This document shows, piece after piece, positions 34,437-42,584 of a DNA stretch of 57,666 bases. The stretch is taken from contig CALEII010000053.1 in the NCBI GenBank assembly GCA_937876205.1, positions 1-57,666 of the forward strand, given 5' to 3'. The notes below the pieces were generated by a model. It was given only the letters and a program-made list of their open reading frames with translations, was not told where the DNA came from and did not search any database. The DNA is from an uncultured Clostridia bacterium (GTDB taxonomy: Bacteria > Bacillota > Clostridia > Oscillospirales > Acutalibacteraceae). A program made the translations under genes and the position numbers. Within the stretch, counting starts at the first letter, position 1. Every line of letters starts with the position of its first letter.

Positions 34437-35372
34437 TTAGAAAACACCGCAATACAGCATATCTTCAATTTCATCGGTCGTGTAACCGTCTTCAATGAGC
34501 AGATCAACGATGTCCTCAGTGTAGCCGTAATACGATGCATGTTTTTTCAGCAGTTGTATGTATTCATTGTTTCGTGATGCGGTCGCTTTTGCATCAAAGG
34601 TGAATGTATATCTCCTGTATGAGGGATATGCGTAGTAGTTGTAAGTATCAAGAAGCTCTGTATCAAACTTTGACTTTGTGATTCTGCCGTATCGGTTGAT
34701 TTTCAGAATGTCACCACATGAAATTTCAATCTTGCTTCCCTTTCCGAATCTGTACGGCATTTTCTTCAGAGCCTTTTTGAGTATGTCTTCCGTTGATGCA
34801 TAAATATATACTCCGATTTCGGGAAAGTGATAAATACACATCGGGTTGTCACCTTTGACAAAGTAAAGATTATCCTCGTTGTCCATAACCGTTATGGTGA
34901 ATGAGCCTAACAGCTTCTCTGCCATAAATTTAAGACTTTCAAAGCTCAGCTCTTTCTTTTTCTCAATAAGCTGAACTGCAACATAACTGTCCGTTTCAAT
35001 TTTCGTCACGGGCAGTTTTTCTGATCTCTGAAGTGCATCATCATTGTGAAGCACTCCGTTATGGGCAAGGGTGAATTCTGTATTATCGACTTTGCCGTAG
35101 AACGGATGATTATTGTAATTCCTCTTTTCATCACCCTGAGTTGTCATACGGGTGTGGCCCATAATCAGATGCACATTCGGTATGGAAAATTTCATCTTAT
35201 GTGCGGCAAGAGGACGCTTAAAAACGGACAGATGCTCATCGTGATTGTATGAAATGCCGGTTGCATCAGTTCCACGCTCTTCACAAGCAACTGAGAGTAT
35301 CGAAATAATCTTGTTCTTCTGCTTTCCTGTGAAATGTCCTGTGTAGTCAAGTAATCCGAATAAACAACACAT
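34437..35372 (-). CDS. Class II (Ntn) glutamine amidotransferase-like protein
   Basis: 311 aa. The start at 35372 (GGAGG upstream) puts Cys2 right after Met (MCCLFGLLDY), as needed for an N-terminal nucleophile. GTDATGISY, LIMGHTRMTTQG and NNHPF...FTLAHNGVLHN match the GATase_6/7 fold. The C-terminal ~110 residues are specific to this family. The start overlaps the amidoligase gene by 26 bp. Such proteins are known neighbours of ATP-grasp-like amidoligases and probably release ammonia or trim/transfer gamma-glutamyl groups. A decayed copy lies at 8917. Confidence 0.85.
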   Translation of the reverse strand: MCCLFGLLDYTGHFTGKQKNKIISILSVACEERGTDATGISYNHDEHLSVFKRPLAAHKMKFSIPNVHLIMGHTRMTTQGDEKRNYNNHPFYGKVDNTEFTLAHNGVLHNDDALQRSEKLPVTKIETDSYVAVQLIEKKKELSFESLKFMAEKLLGSFTITVMDNEDNLYFVKGDNPMCIYHFPEIGVYIYASTEDILKKALKKMPYRFGKGSKIEISCGDILKINRYGRITKSKFDTELLDTYNYYAYPSYRRYTFTFDAKATASRNNEYIQLLKKHASYYGYTEDIVDLLIEDGYTTDEIEDMLYCGVF

Positions 35373-36477
35373 GATATATGTCCTCCTCTGCATCTACAGG
35401 TTCGTTGATGTAGATATTCCGTTCTTTCAGATACTGAATCAGCTCAGGCTCTGTGCATTCCGACACAAAGGTTGTCCAAGACATTTCCCTGATTTCGTCA
35501 TCGGACAAATCAACAGCCACATCACACACTCTGTTCACGAGCTGTAATGTGGCAATGATTGTGTTGTATTTTAACGTGCCTCTGAAGATTCTGAACTCAA
35601 TGGTATCTGAGTTCTGCAGATTGATACATGAGTATCTGCCGTTCCCTGCACCTGCCTTTACATGGTCGAGAATATCTTTGGGTCTGTCCTTATAGCCATA
35701 ACGTGCCGCCCAACGGTCAAGCTGACGATTAGTACGACGGGAAAACTTCAAAAGCTCTTCCCAATGCTTTTCAAAGAAGTACAAAATTCTTGCGATTGTT
35801 GCTTCCTGTTCTGAAAAGATATTGCCCAGTGAACTGCGGTTGACATGAACATGAAGACCGCAGGTGTTTGCCTGATGTGACAGATATCCCATTTCTCTGA
35901 GCTTTGTCACGACCGAAAGCCACGGCATTTCATTGAGATGATAATTCAGGGTCATGGGATGAGTGACAATCTCAAATCCGTTATCAAGTGAGCCGTCGTG
36001 TTTGCAGTAGATGTGCTCATCTGATGCATTTGCGATGTTGATAACTGAATCGGCACATTCATCATCTTCACCTGCATCGTCAACTTCAAGTTCCACACCG
36101 AAGAATCTACCGCCATCGCCGTAGAACTTCGGACAGGGCTTATAGTAGTAATCGTGAATTGCTCTGGTTGTCACATAACGATTGTAGCAGTTGAAACAGT
36201 ACGGATCATCATCGTCACCGTCATAATATGTCTCATCACGGTAAATGACCTGACCACAATGAGTACAGGTTGTGTAGTATTCGTTGTAGCAGTGCTCACA
36301 CAACGGCAAATTATCACTTCCGCAGTTATCCTGATTCCACATTCTTCTGCCGCAACAGGAACACTGAACCGTCTCCATATTCAGACAATCCCTGCACAGC
36401 AACGCATCATCAAAATGAACCAACTGCGACTCATCATACACAGCCCCGCAACCACTGCATGTTTTTTCTTCTTTCAT
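35347..36477 (-). CDS. Putative amidoligase with N-terminal zinc ribbons
   Basis: 376 aa. Residues 1-105 hold several CxxC knuckles (CSGC, CRDC, CSCCG, CEHC, CTHC, CFNC), probably a multi-zinc binding module. The Amidoligase_2 domain follows: FFGVELEVD (126-133), HDGSLDNGFEIVTHP (160-174), CGLHVHVNRSSLG, and RYSCINLQNSDTIEFRIFRGT. The family (COOH-NH2 ligases related to glutamine synthetase) is predicted to form amide bonds on peptides or small amines. GGAGG precedes the start. It leads the module followed by amidotransferase, resolvase and two mini-ORFs; the substrate may be one of these peptides. Confidence 0.85.
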   Translation of the reverse strand: MKEEKTCSGCGAVYDESQLVHFDDALLCRDCLNMETVQCSCCGRRMWNQDNCGSDNLPLCEHCYNEYYTTCTHCGQVIYRDETYYDGDDDDPYCFNCYNRYVTTRAIHDYYYKPCPKFYGDGGRFFGVELEVDDAGEDDECADSVINIANASDEHIYCKHDGSLDNGFEIVTHPMTLNYHLNEMPWLSVVTKLREMGYLSHQANTCGLHVHVNRSSLGNIFSEQEATIARILYFFEKHWEELLKFSRRTNRQLDRWAARYGYKDRPKDILDHVKAGAGNGRYSCINLQNSDTIEFRIFRGTLKYNTIIATLQLVNRVCDVAVDLSDDEIREMSWTTFVSECTEPELIQYLKERNIYINEPVDAEEDIYHVLFIRIT

Positions 36478-36505
36478 TTTTTATTACCTCCGTAAAAACA
36501 AATAT

Positions 36506-36529
36506 CCCGAAGCTAATCAAAGCTTCGGG
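36506..36529 (-). promoter_or_regulatory. Leader hairpin of amidoligase module, copy 2
   Basis: CCCGAAGCT/AGCTTCGGG stem, 6-nt loop, T-rich afterwards on the minus strand, ending 11 bp before the ribosome binding site. It could terminate upstream transcripts from the GmrSD gene or attenuate this operon. Confidence 0.5.
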
Positions 36530-36665
36530 TGTTCATAGGGATAATATATGGTTGAAGAAATGGAGTTTTGCTTGAAATTAGTACGAGTAAAAAACAAAAT
36601 GCAAAAAATTTTAAAGGGATAATTTTTTGCTAAAAAAGATTTTAAAGCCACTTTATCTTACTGGA

Positions 36666-38471
36666 TTATTCAAGAGATTGACCATATAATTGAATTGTTT
36701 GTTCTGATGATTTATCGGATATTAGTTTTCCCATAGCCTTTTCTATTACAGTAAGAATAGACTTTGCACGATCAACAAAATACGAGTTAAAATCATCATT
36801 AATAAAGTAATCATAATTAATCAAATGTGATTCTACACGATCTCTATACACTTGTTCATTAATAGCAGCTGTCTTTAACACGTTCTTGCTATAAACACTG
36901 GGAGCATGACCTCCAATAGAACGATTTGATTCAGGTAATAACGGTGTTTTGTTAACAATTGAATTCCATTGTTCTCGCTTATATCCCTGTTTTGTACAAT
37001 GTGCTTCCGGGAAAATATGATGTATATCAGGAGATTCATCCATACTTTTCACTATATCCATAGTTGTGCCCTTCACAAAGTCTCGACACTGCTCACGATA
37101 GACCAACGCCATAATTCCTTTATATGCAGCACTATTTCTTGTTTGCAACGAAATAAGTCGTGTAGCTGAAAACAACGCAGAATTAATTGTTCTGTTTTGG
37201 CTACTTTGCTGGCTTATTGCCGCCACAATATCCTCTATGTCATTTGCATATCTCGTCTCGTTTGCGCCACCGTACATTTCACCGAGAATTCCACACCAAA
37301 ACCATTGGGATAATATCTCTCTGGTTTTCGGATGGTCAAACTTGATTTTTCCTATTACAGCACAAATTGCCGCTAACGGTATTAATTGAGTGGTGTAAGG
37401 CAAATCCCTTTGACGAAAAACATACTGGCTAAAAAGGAATTTTCTTGCCATTTTATATCCTTCAAGTAATGCAGATTTATTGTTCTGATAATCTTCAAAT
37501 TTAAGTGCAAGAACATCTTTTTTCTTACAGGTGGTCATTGTAGGACCACGATATGTAGTGTACAAAGTTATGGCAGTCAAGAATGCTGTTTCATCTATCC
37601 CATACATAACATCTGTATTCAATGGTTCATCTTTTCCCCAAATAATTTTTTTGCAATCTTCCCAATCTTTACGTAAATCAAATTCATAAGTTGCAAACAT
37701 GGCTGTTACGAGTTCAAACACCGTAAGCGGAACACCACCGGTATTCACATTTTCAAAAACCTTGCAAACTGCTTCTCTTGGAGTTGATTTATCAAGAGAA
37801 ATTACCGGCAATTTATATCCTGTTATTGTATCAAGAATTTCTTTTCTGAACTCTTTATATTTTTTCAGATATTCAGGTGCGTACTGATAATATTCTTTAT
37901 AACCATCAGCCCAATCTTCTCGCTCATTACTATCGAAAATAATGTTCAATGGAAACATTTCATTCTTATACTCTAACTCACGAGTTGATATGTCAAGTAT
38001 AATATCTCTATCAAAATTTGTCTTTACTTTACGGTCAGCAGGAATAGAAAAAACTGCATCGAATCTATCAGCATCTTCATTTAAACACATATTGATATCC
38101 AAATAATAGTATCTTTGAATTTCTTTTCCTTTATCCGTTTTGGTATCAACTGGTTCTTTTGAAACCGTTGAGCGATAGATTGAAGTCAATCTTTGTTGAC
38201 CGTCAAGAGCCAAGTATTCAGGAGTGACACCAGAAATTTTTACACCTTCAATAGGTCGATATTTAAACTTAATATCTTCATTTCCATATTGAAGACGCAT
38301 AATTGCTCCCATAGGATATCCTTGAGATAAACTTGCGAGAATACCTCTAAGACGATTATCATCCCATGTCCAACTACGCTGAAATTCAGGAAGTTGCAAT
38401 TTACCGGTTTTAACATCACTCATTAATTCACTTAATTCTGTATCATTTGAAGTAGGAGCTTTAATGGCCAT
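36666..38471 (-). CDS. GmrSD-like DUF262/DUF1524 protein (type IV restriction)
   Basis: 601 aa. N-terminal DUF262 ParB-like NTPase (LQLPEFQRSWTW; LALDGQQRLTSIYR with DGQQR at 90-94), a helical middle and a C-terminal DUF1524 HNH-type nuclease (DIHHIFPEAHC...NSIVNKTPLLPESNRSI). This is the fused GmrS-GmrD layout; relatives cut DNA with modified bases (glucosylated hydroxymethylcytosine) or act in phosphorothioate-linked defence (SspE). It stands alone, so the modified-base restriction role is more likely. Same strand as the amidoligase module, 190 bp upstream of it. Confidence 0.88.
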   Translation of the reverse strand: MAIKAPTSNDTELSELMSDVKTGKLQLPEFQRSWTWDDNRLRGILASLSQGYPMGAIMRLQYGNEDIKFKYRPIEGVKISGVTPEYLALDGQQRLTSIYRSTVSKEPVDTKTDKGKEIQRYYYLDINMCLNEDADRFDAVFSIPADRKVKTNFDRDIILDISTRELEYKNEMFPLNIIFDSNEREDWADGYKEYYQYAPEYLKKYKEFRKEILDTITGYKLPVISLDKSTPREAVCKVFENVNTGGVPLTVFELVTAMFATYEFDLRKDWEDCKKIIWGKDEPLNTDVMYGIDETAFLTAITLYTTYRGPTMTTCKKKDVLALKFEDYQNNKSALLEGYKMARKFLFSQYVFRQRDLPYTTQLIPLAAICAVIGKIKFDHPKTREILSQWFWCGILGEMYGGANETRYANDIEDIVAAISQQSSQNRTINSALFSATRLISLQTRNSAAYKGIMALVYREQCRDFVKGTTMDIVKSMDESPDIHHIFPEAHCTKQGYKREQWNSIVNKTPLLPESNRSIGGHAPSVYSKNVLKTAAINEQVYRDRVESHLINYDYFINDDFNSYFVDRAKSILTVIEKAMGKLISDKSSEQTIQLYGQSLE

Positions 38472-38706
38472 TTCTATCCTTCTTTCTTTTATTTTAATTT
38501 TTCAGAGTTCAATCCAATGAATTATTACATATCATTGCATCATCTTTTTAATTATTTTCCAATCAAAATATAAAAGACTTTCAAAACCGTTCAGCATAAA
38601 GCATAAACAATTATATTTAGTATTATAACAAGCAATATCTTTTTTTGCAACAAAACATGTGCTAAAAACCTGATATGTTTTAATAAAATCAAAATTTCCA
38701 CAAAAA

Positions 38707-38739
38707 ATCCTGATACCGCAACAAACGCAGTATCAGGAT
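38707..38739 (-). terminator. Terminator of the XRE gene
   Basis: ATCCTGATAC/GTATCAGGAT stem, 13-nt loop, T-run on the minus strand. Confidence 0.8.
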
Positions 38740-38761
38740 AAAATTATAAAAAAAATTAAAA

Positions 38762-38998
38762 TCAGTCATCCTCAAACATAAGGAATTTATATACGGGAAC
38801 ATCAAGTGCGTGTGCTATATCGAAAAGAGTATCAAGCGATACTGCTTTGCTGATATTAGGTGCTTCAACATGACCGATAAATGCTGGTGTACGGTCAATC
38901 TGTTCCGCAAGCTGTTCCTGTGTCAAGCCACGGAGTTTACGGTAATATGCTATCTTCAGTCCTAATTGTAAATATTCAGATTCATATATCGGTTTCAT
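38762..38998 (-). CDS. XRE-family HTH regulator
   Basis: 78 aa, a single HTH_3 domain (LGLKIAYYRKLRGLTQEQLAEQI; LDTLFDIAHALDVPVYKFL). It is divergent from the 914-aa gene, 124 bp apart, with that gene's consensus promoter between them, so it probably controls that promoter and its own. Typical of small regulators guarding defence or toxin genes. Confidence 0.88.
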   Translation of the reverse strand: MKPIYESEYLQLGLKIAYYRKLRGLTQEQLAEQIDRTPAFIGHVEAPNISKAVSLDTLFDIAHALDVPVYKFLMFEDD

Positions 38999-39043
38999 GA
39001 TTTTATCACCTTGCTAATATATTGTAACAAAAACACAAGCAAG

Positions 39044-39072
39044 TTGACAGGAACGACAAAATACGATATACT
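39044..39072 (+). promoter_or_regulatory. Consensus promoter of the 39122 gene
   Basis: TTGACA (39044-39049), 17-bp spacer, TATACT (39067-39072), 50 bp before the ATG. Confidence 0.75.
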
Positions 39073-39121
39073 ATCTTTTAGATATGATTTTATCTTTTAT
39101 AGTTAGTTAGCAGGTGTAATT

Positions 39122-41866
39122 ATGAATTTATGTTTAGAAAATAAATCTTTTGAAATAGATGACAATTTAATATTGTACAATAGTTATAGAACACATTTTA
39201 TTACCGCTGGTATTGAATATGCCAAAAAATTCAAAAACATATATAAGTCTTGCGGTGACATACAAACAGCCCTCGAAGAGATGGCAAAATTTGATGTTGA
39301 TTGTATTTTAAAATTGAGTGAATTCTCATGTAAAACCTTATTCAAACATAATATTTATGACATATCATCAGAACTGTTTACAAATAAATATGAAGACTTA
39401 TATTTTAGTCTTGTAAATAATAAAAACTTGGAACACGTTTGGAATAAAATTGAAAAAATCGCAGAGTTAGATGAGGAGTTTAATAATAAATTAAATATTA
39501 GAAAAACAAACAGAGGTCATTGGCAAGGAGGCGGTTTTGGACTAAGCGGAGCAATAAAAGGAGCAGTCACAGCATCAGCATTGAATGCAGTTGGCGGCAT
39601 TGCTCATGGAATCAGTGATTCTGTCCGAAGTGCATGGAATAATTCAAAAATTAAAAAAATGGAAGATGAACTTTATAAAGATCCCGATACTATTAACTGT
39701 ATATGTCTTGCTATTTTTGAAAACTGTTCAAACGTTTTTTTCGGATTAAGAGATGAGCTTATAATTCATGAGATTATTTCACCAATCAATTTTAAAGTTA
39801 ATGAAGCTTTTGCATTAAGTGAAAATGCACTTAAGTATTCTGATTCAAAACAGGAATTACAAACATTGCTCATTAATTCCATCTTTATGTCGCCATACTC
39901 GATAGACTTGTACACACCTTTATATAAAAATTTTAAAAATACAAACGGATTGAAAGAATTTACGGCATATTTTTCGGTAGATAAAGTTAGATTGTTTAAA
40001 CAGAATTTATTAATTGACAAAAAATGTGCAGAAATATCTCAGCTATCTGAGATAGATTTAGAAGATAAATGCAAAAAGCTTATTGCCTTTGTCAATTTAT
40101 CTACAGAATCTAAATACGCGAACTATATAGTACAAAATGAAATTGAAAAACTGTCAAAACAAATCATTCAAAAATACGGTTCTTCCGTAAAAACAATTGA
40201 TGAAACACTAAATTATATAAACAATAATATCTCTGCCGATTCATCAAATGAATCAACCGACGTATTCAACTGTATTACAAAAAAATTGGTATCAAAAAAA
40301 AATCAGTTGATAAATATTGCAAATCAAGAACATCTTTCTGCATTACCTGAAAACACAACAGATGATATCATAAATAAAATTCAACAAATTGTAAATTACT
40401 ATGACAATTTTGAAACTTCTGTACATGACCAACTGCGACAATTATTAAAAAAATTAGCACAGAAATGTCTGAATGCAACACAAACATATAAAGTTTCAGA
40501 AAAACTAAAAAAAATATCTTCACCAACGTATTCTGTTATTTCTATGCATCAATCCAGCTTTATTATAAAAGCTAGAATATATTCTTATGAAGAAAAAGTT
40601 AAATTTTCTACATTTTTTTTATTCTCTCCATTAATAACAGATGTCATTAATGAGGCTCGCAGTGGAAATCCTGTATGCCAACAATGGCTTGTAAAATTGA
40701 TTTGTAATAATGAACTGATAAAAAACTTAGGTGAAAATCAATTATTAAACAATGCAAATCAAAGCAAAAAAAAGAAACTAGAAGAAATATGTGATTATGT
40801 ATCCAAAATAGTTTTATATTTATTTGATAATCCATCAAAATACTCATTTGACTTATTTATGAGATTAAAATTCAACAGCATATATATGGATAATATAAAT
40901 GACTGCATTGAAACCATGCAAGTTTTTTCAAATGATACACTATGTCCTGCCGGAATGTATGAATACGGACTTATAGTATATAAGCATAAAGATAATAATG
41001 AAGGTATAAAAATCATCGAACAAGCAGCAAATTTAGGATATAACAATGCAATCAAGTATATGTACGACTATTATTCAAGCAAAAACTTGGATACAGACAA
41101 AAAACTGTTATTTGAAATTCTAATGTCAGGAAAATCAGAATATGATGATATGTATAATGCAAATGAAAATATATTTGATCCCATCTTTCTTATAACATTG
41201 AGTAGGATTGGAGATTTGGTTAACTTCAAATACACATTAAAAATATATGGTGAAAAAGTTTTTTCAAATTTCTTAGCTTATGCATGGAACGATTTTAAAG
41301 ATAATTCAAAACCTTTTTCTCGCTATGAATATATGGGGTTCTTAAACGGTGATATTGCAGATAAAATTACACTCAAATCAGTAAAAGTTTTTTTAGGTGC
41401 AAATATAAATGAAAAATGTTTTTTTGCATTGCAAACTAAAGATTCTGAACATGTAATTCTGATAACCGACAAAAATCTTCGCTGGAAAGACGGAAAAGAG
41501 TTGCATCGCAAATCCTATAAAACAGCGATTAATCAAGATTTATTAGGAGCGTTCAACAAATATAGATTTGAAGATGCAGTAGCATATCAATTATATGCAA
41601 CAACTTATTTTTCCTGCAAAGAATATTCACCAGAGTTACCTATTTTCGACCTTGAAAAAATGGCATATTGCGGACACCCTTTAGCAATTTGTCATTTATT
41701 ACATAACAGAAATTATGCACTAAGTGATGACAAAAAAGAGGCTTGGATGAATTTAAAAAAAGAATGGCAATCACAAGGATTTTATTTTGAAGTCTGCCCA
41801 AAATGTTACAAAGAAAGGACAATAGACGACTTGTTTTGTCCTGACTGCGGAACAAAAATACATTGA
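39122..41866 (+). CDS. Large unknown protein with Sel1-like repeat and C-terminal zinc ribbon
   Basis: 914 aa, not assigned to a family. A glycine/alanine-rich stretch near residues 138-165 (GGFGLSGAIKGAVTASALNA) could enter a membrane. The middle is a long helical, coiled-coil-prone region. Around residues 610-660 there is a Sel1/TPR-like repeat (MYEYGLIVYKHKDNNEGIKI...AANLGYNNAIKYMYDYY), and the end is a zinc ribbon (CPKCYKERTIDDLFCPDCG). It has a strong promoter and a divergent XRE regulator, and runs into the TM2 gene. Possibly a membrane-linked sensor or effector of a defence unit. Confidence 0.65.
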   Translation: MNLCLENKSFEIDDNLILYNSYRTHFITAGIEYAKKFKNIYKSCGDIQTALEEMAKFDVDCILKLSEFSCKTLFKHNIYDISSELFTNKYEDLYFSLVNNKNLEHVWNKIEKIAELDEEFNNKLNIRKTNRGHWQGGGFGLSGAIKGAVTASALNAVGGIAHGISDSVRSAWNNSKIKKMEDELYKDPDTINCICLAIFENCSNVFFGLRDELIIHEIISPINFKVNEAFALSENALKYSDSKQELQTLLINSIFMSPYSIDLYTPLYKNFKNTNGLKEFTAYFSVDKVRLFKQNLLIDKKCAEISQLSEIDLEDKCKKLIAFVNLSTESKYANYIVQNEIEKLSKQIIQKYGSSVKTIDETLNYINNNISADSSNESTDVFNCITKKLVSKKNQLINIANQEHLSALPENTTDDIINKIQQIVNYYDNFETSVHDQLRQLLKKLAQKCLNATQTYKVSEKLKKISSPTYSVISMHQSSFIIKARIYSYEEKVKFSTFFLFSPLITDVINEARSGNPVCQQWLVKLICNNELIKNLGENQLLNNANQSKKKKLEEICDYVSKIVLYLFDNPSKYSFDLFMRLKFNSIYMDNINDCIETMQVFSNDTLCPAGMYEYGLIVYKHKDNNEGIKIIEQAANLGYNNAIKYMYDYYSSKNLDTDKKLLFEILMSGKSEYDDMYNANENIFDPIFLITLSRIGDLVNFKYTLKIYGEKVFSNFLAYAWNDFKDNSKPFSRYEYMGFLNGDIADKITLKSVKVFLGANINEKCFFALQTKDSEHVILITDKNLRWKDGKELHRKSYKTAINQDLLGAFNKYRFEDAVAYQLYATTYFSCKEYSPELPIFDLEKMAYCGHPLAICHLLHNRNYALSDDKKEAWMNLKKEWQSQGFYFEVCPKCYKERTIDDLFCPDCGTKIH

Positions 41867-41880
41867 AACGAGGAATTTTT

Positions 41881-42468
41881 ATGAAGTGTAAAAAATGTGG
41901 CGCTGAAATTAATAGCAAACTAAAATTCTGTAACAAATGCGGTGCAAAAGTTACAACAGAAGAATTAACAACTAAAAAAGAGAAAACAACGATAGTAACA
42001 TCAGAAACTGTTAGTCCTGCACCTAAAGCTCAAACAGCAAACACTACACAAATACAAACTTTTGAAAATGTTTCAACATCTAATGAAACAATACAAACAA
42101 CTAATATTGAAGAAATAAAAAATTGTTGTCAGCCTACCAACAATTCGACAGAACAAACTAAAATTGTAGAAAATTCACCACCCATAAATAATAGCAATAA
42201 TAAAAATCAAGGACAAACACAAGAAGAAAAGCAACAAAAACCAATAAAACCAAAAAGTAAAAAAGTAGCAGGTTGGTTAGCAATATTTTTAGGCTTTTTC
42301 GGCGTTCAATGGTTCTATCTTGGCAAACCTGTACGTGCAGTTGTATATATTGTTGTTTATCTCATATTTCCATACATATGGTTCCTTTATATTGTTGAAG
42401 GTATATTTTTTCTGTGCGCAAAGCAAGAAACCTTTGATAAATATAGAAGTAAATTCAAGTATTGGTAA
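41881..42468 (+). CDS. Zinc-ribbon TM2-domain membrane protein
   Basis: 195 aa from the ATG at 41881 (GAGGAA upstream; an earlier in-frame TTG overlaps the previous stop). An N-terminal zinc ribbon (CKKCGAEINSKLKFCNKCG), a ~90-aa Thr/Asn/Gln-rich linker, then a TM2 domain (VAGWLAIFLGFFGVQWFYLG; VVYLIFPYIWFLYIVEGIFFL). It shares the zinc-ribbon feature with the gene before it, which suggests the two act together at the membrane. A bidirectional terminator follows. Confidence 0.82.
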   Translation: MKCKKCGAEINSKLKFCNKCGAKVTTEELTTKKEKTTIVTSETVSPAPKAQTANTTQIQTFENVSTSNETIQTTNIEEIKNCCQPTNNSTEQTKIVENSPPINNSNNKNQGQTQEEKQQKPIKPKSKKVAGWLAIFLGFFGVQWFYLGKPVRAVVYIVVYLIFPYIWFLYIVEGIFFLCAKQETFDKYRSKFKYW

Positions 42469-42502
42469 CTATTCAATGCAATAATTATTAAATCAAAAAT
42501 TT

Positions 42503-42544
42503 TCCCGATAAGTCCGAAAAACAATTCTAAAGGACTTATCGGGA
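42503..42544. terminator. Bidirectional terminator
   Basis: TCCCGATAAGTCC/GGACTTATCGGGA, 13-bp stem flanked by A- and T-rich ends, between convergent genes. Confidence 0.88.
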
Positions 42545-42584
42545 TTTTTAAGATTCCCATTTTAATACTGCAAACATTCAAACA

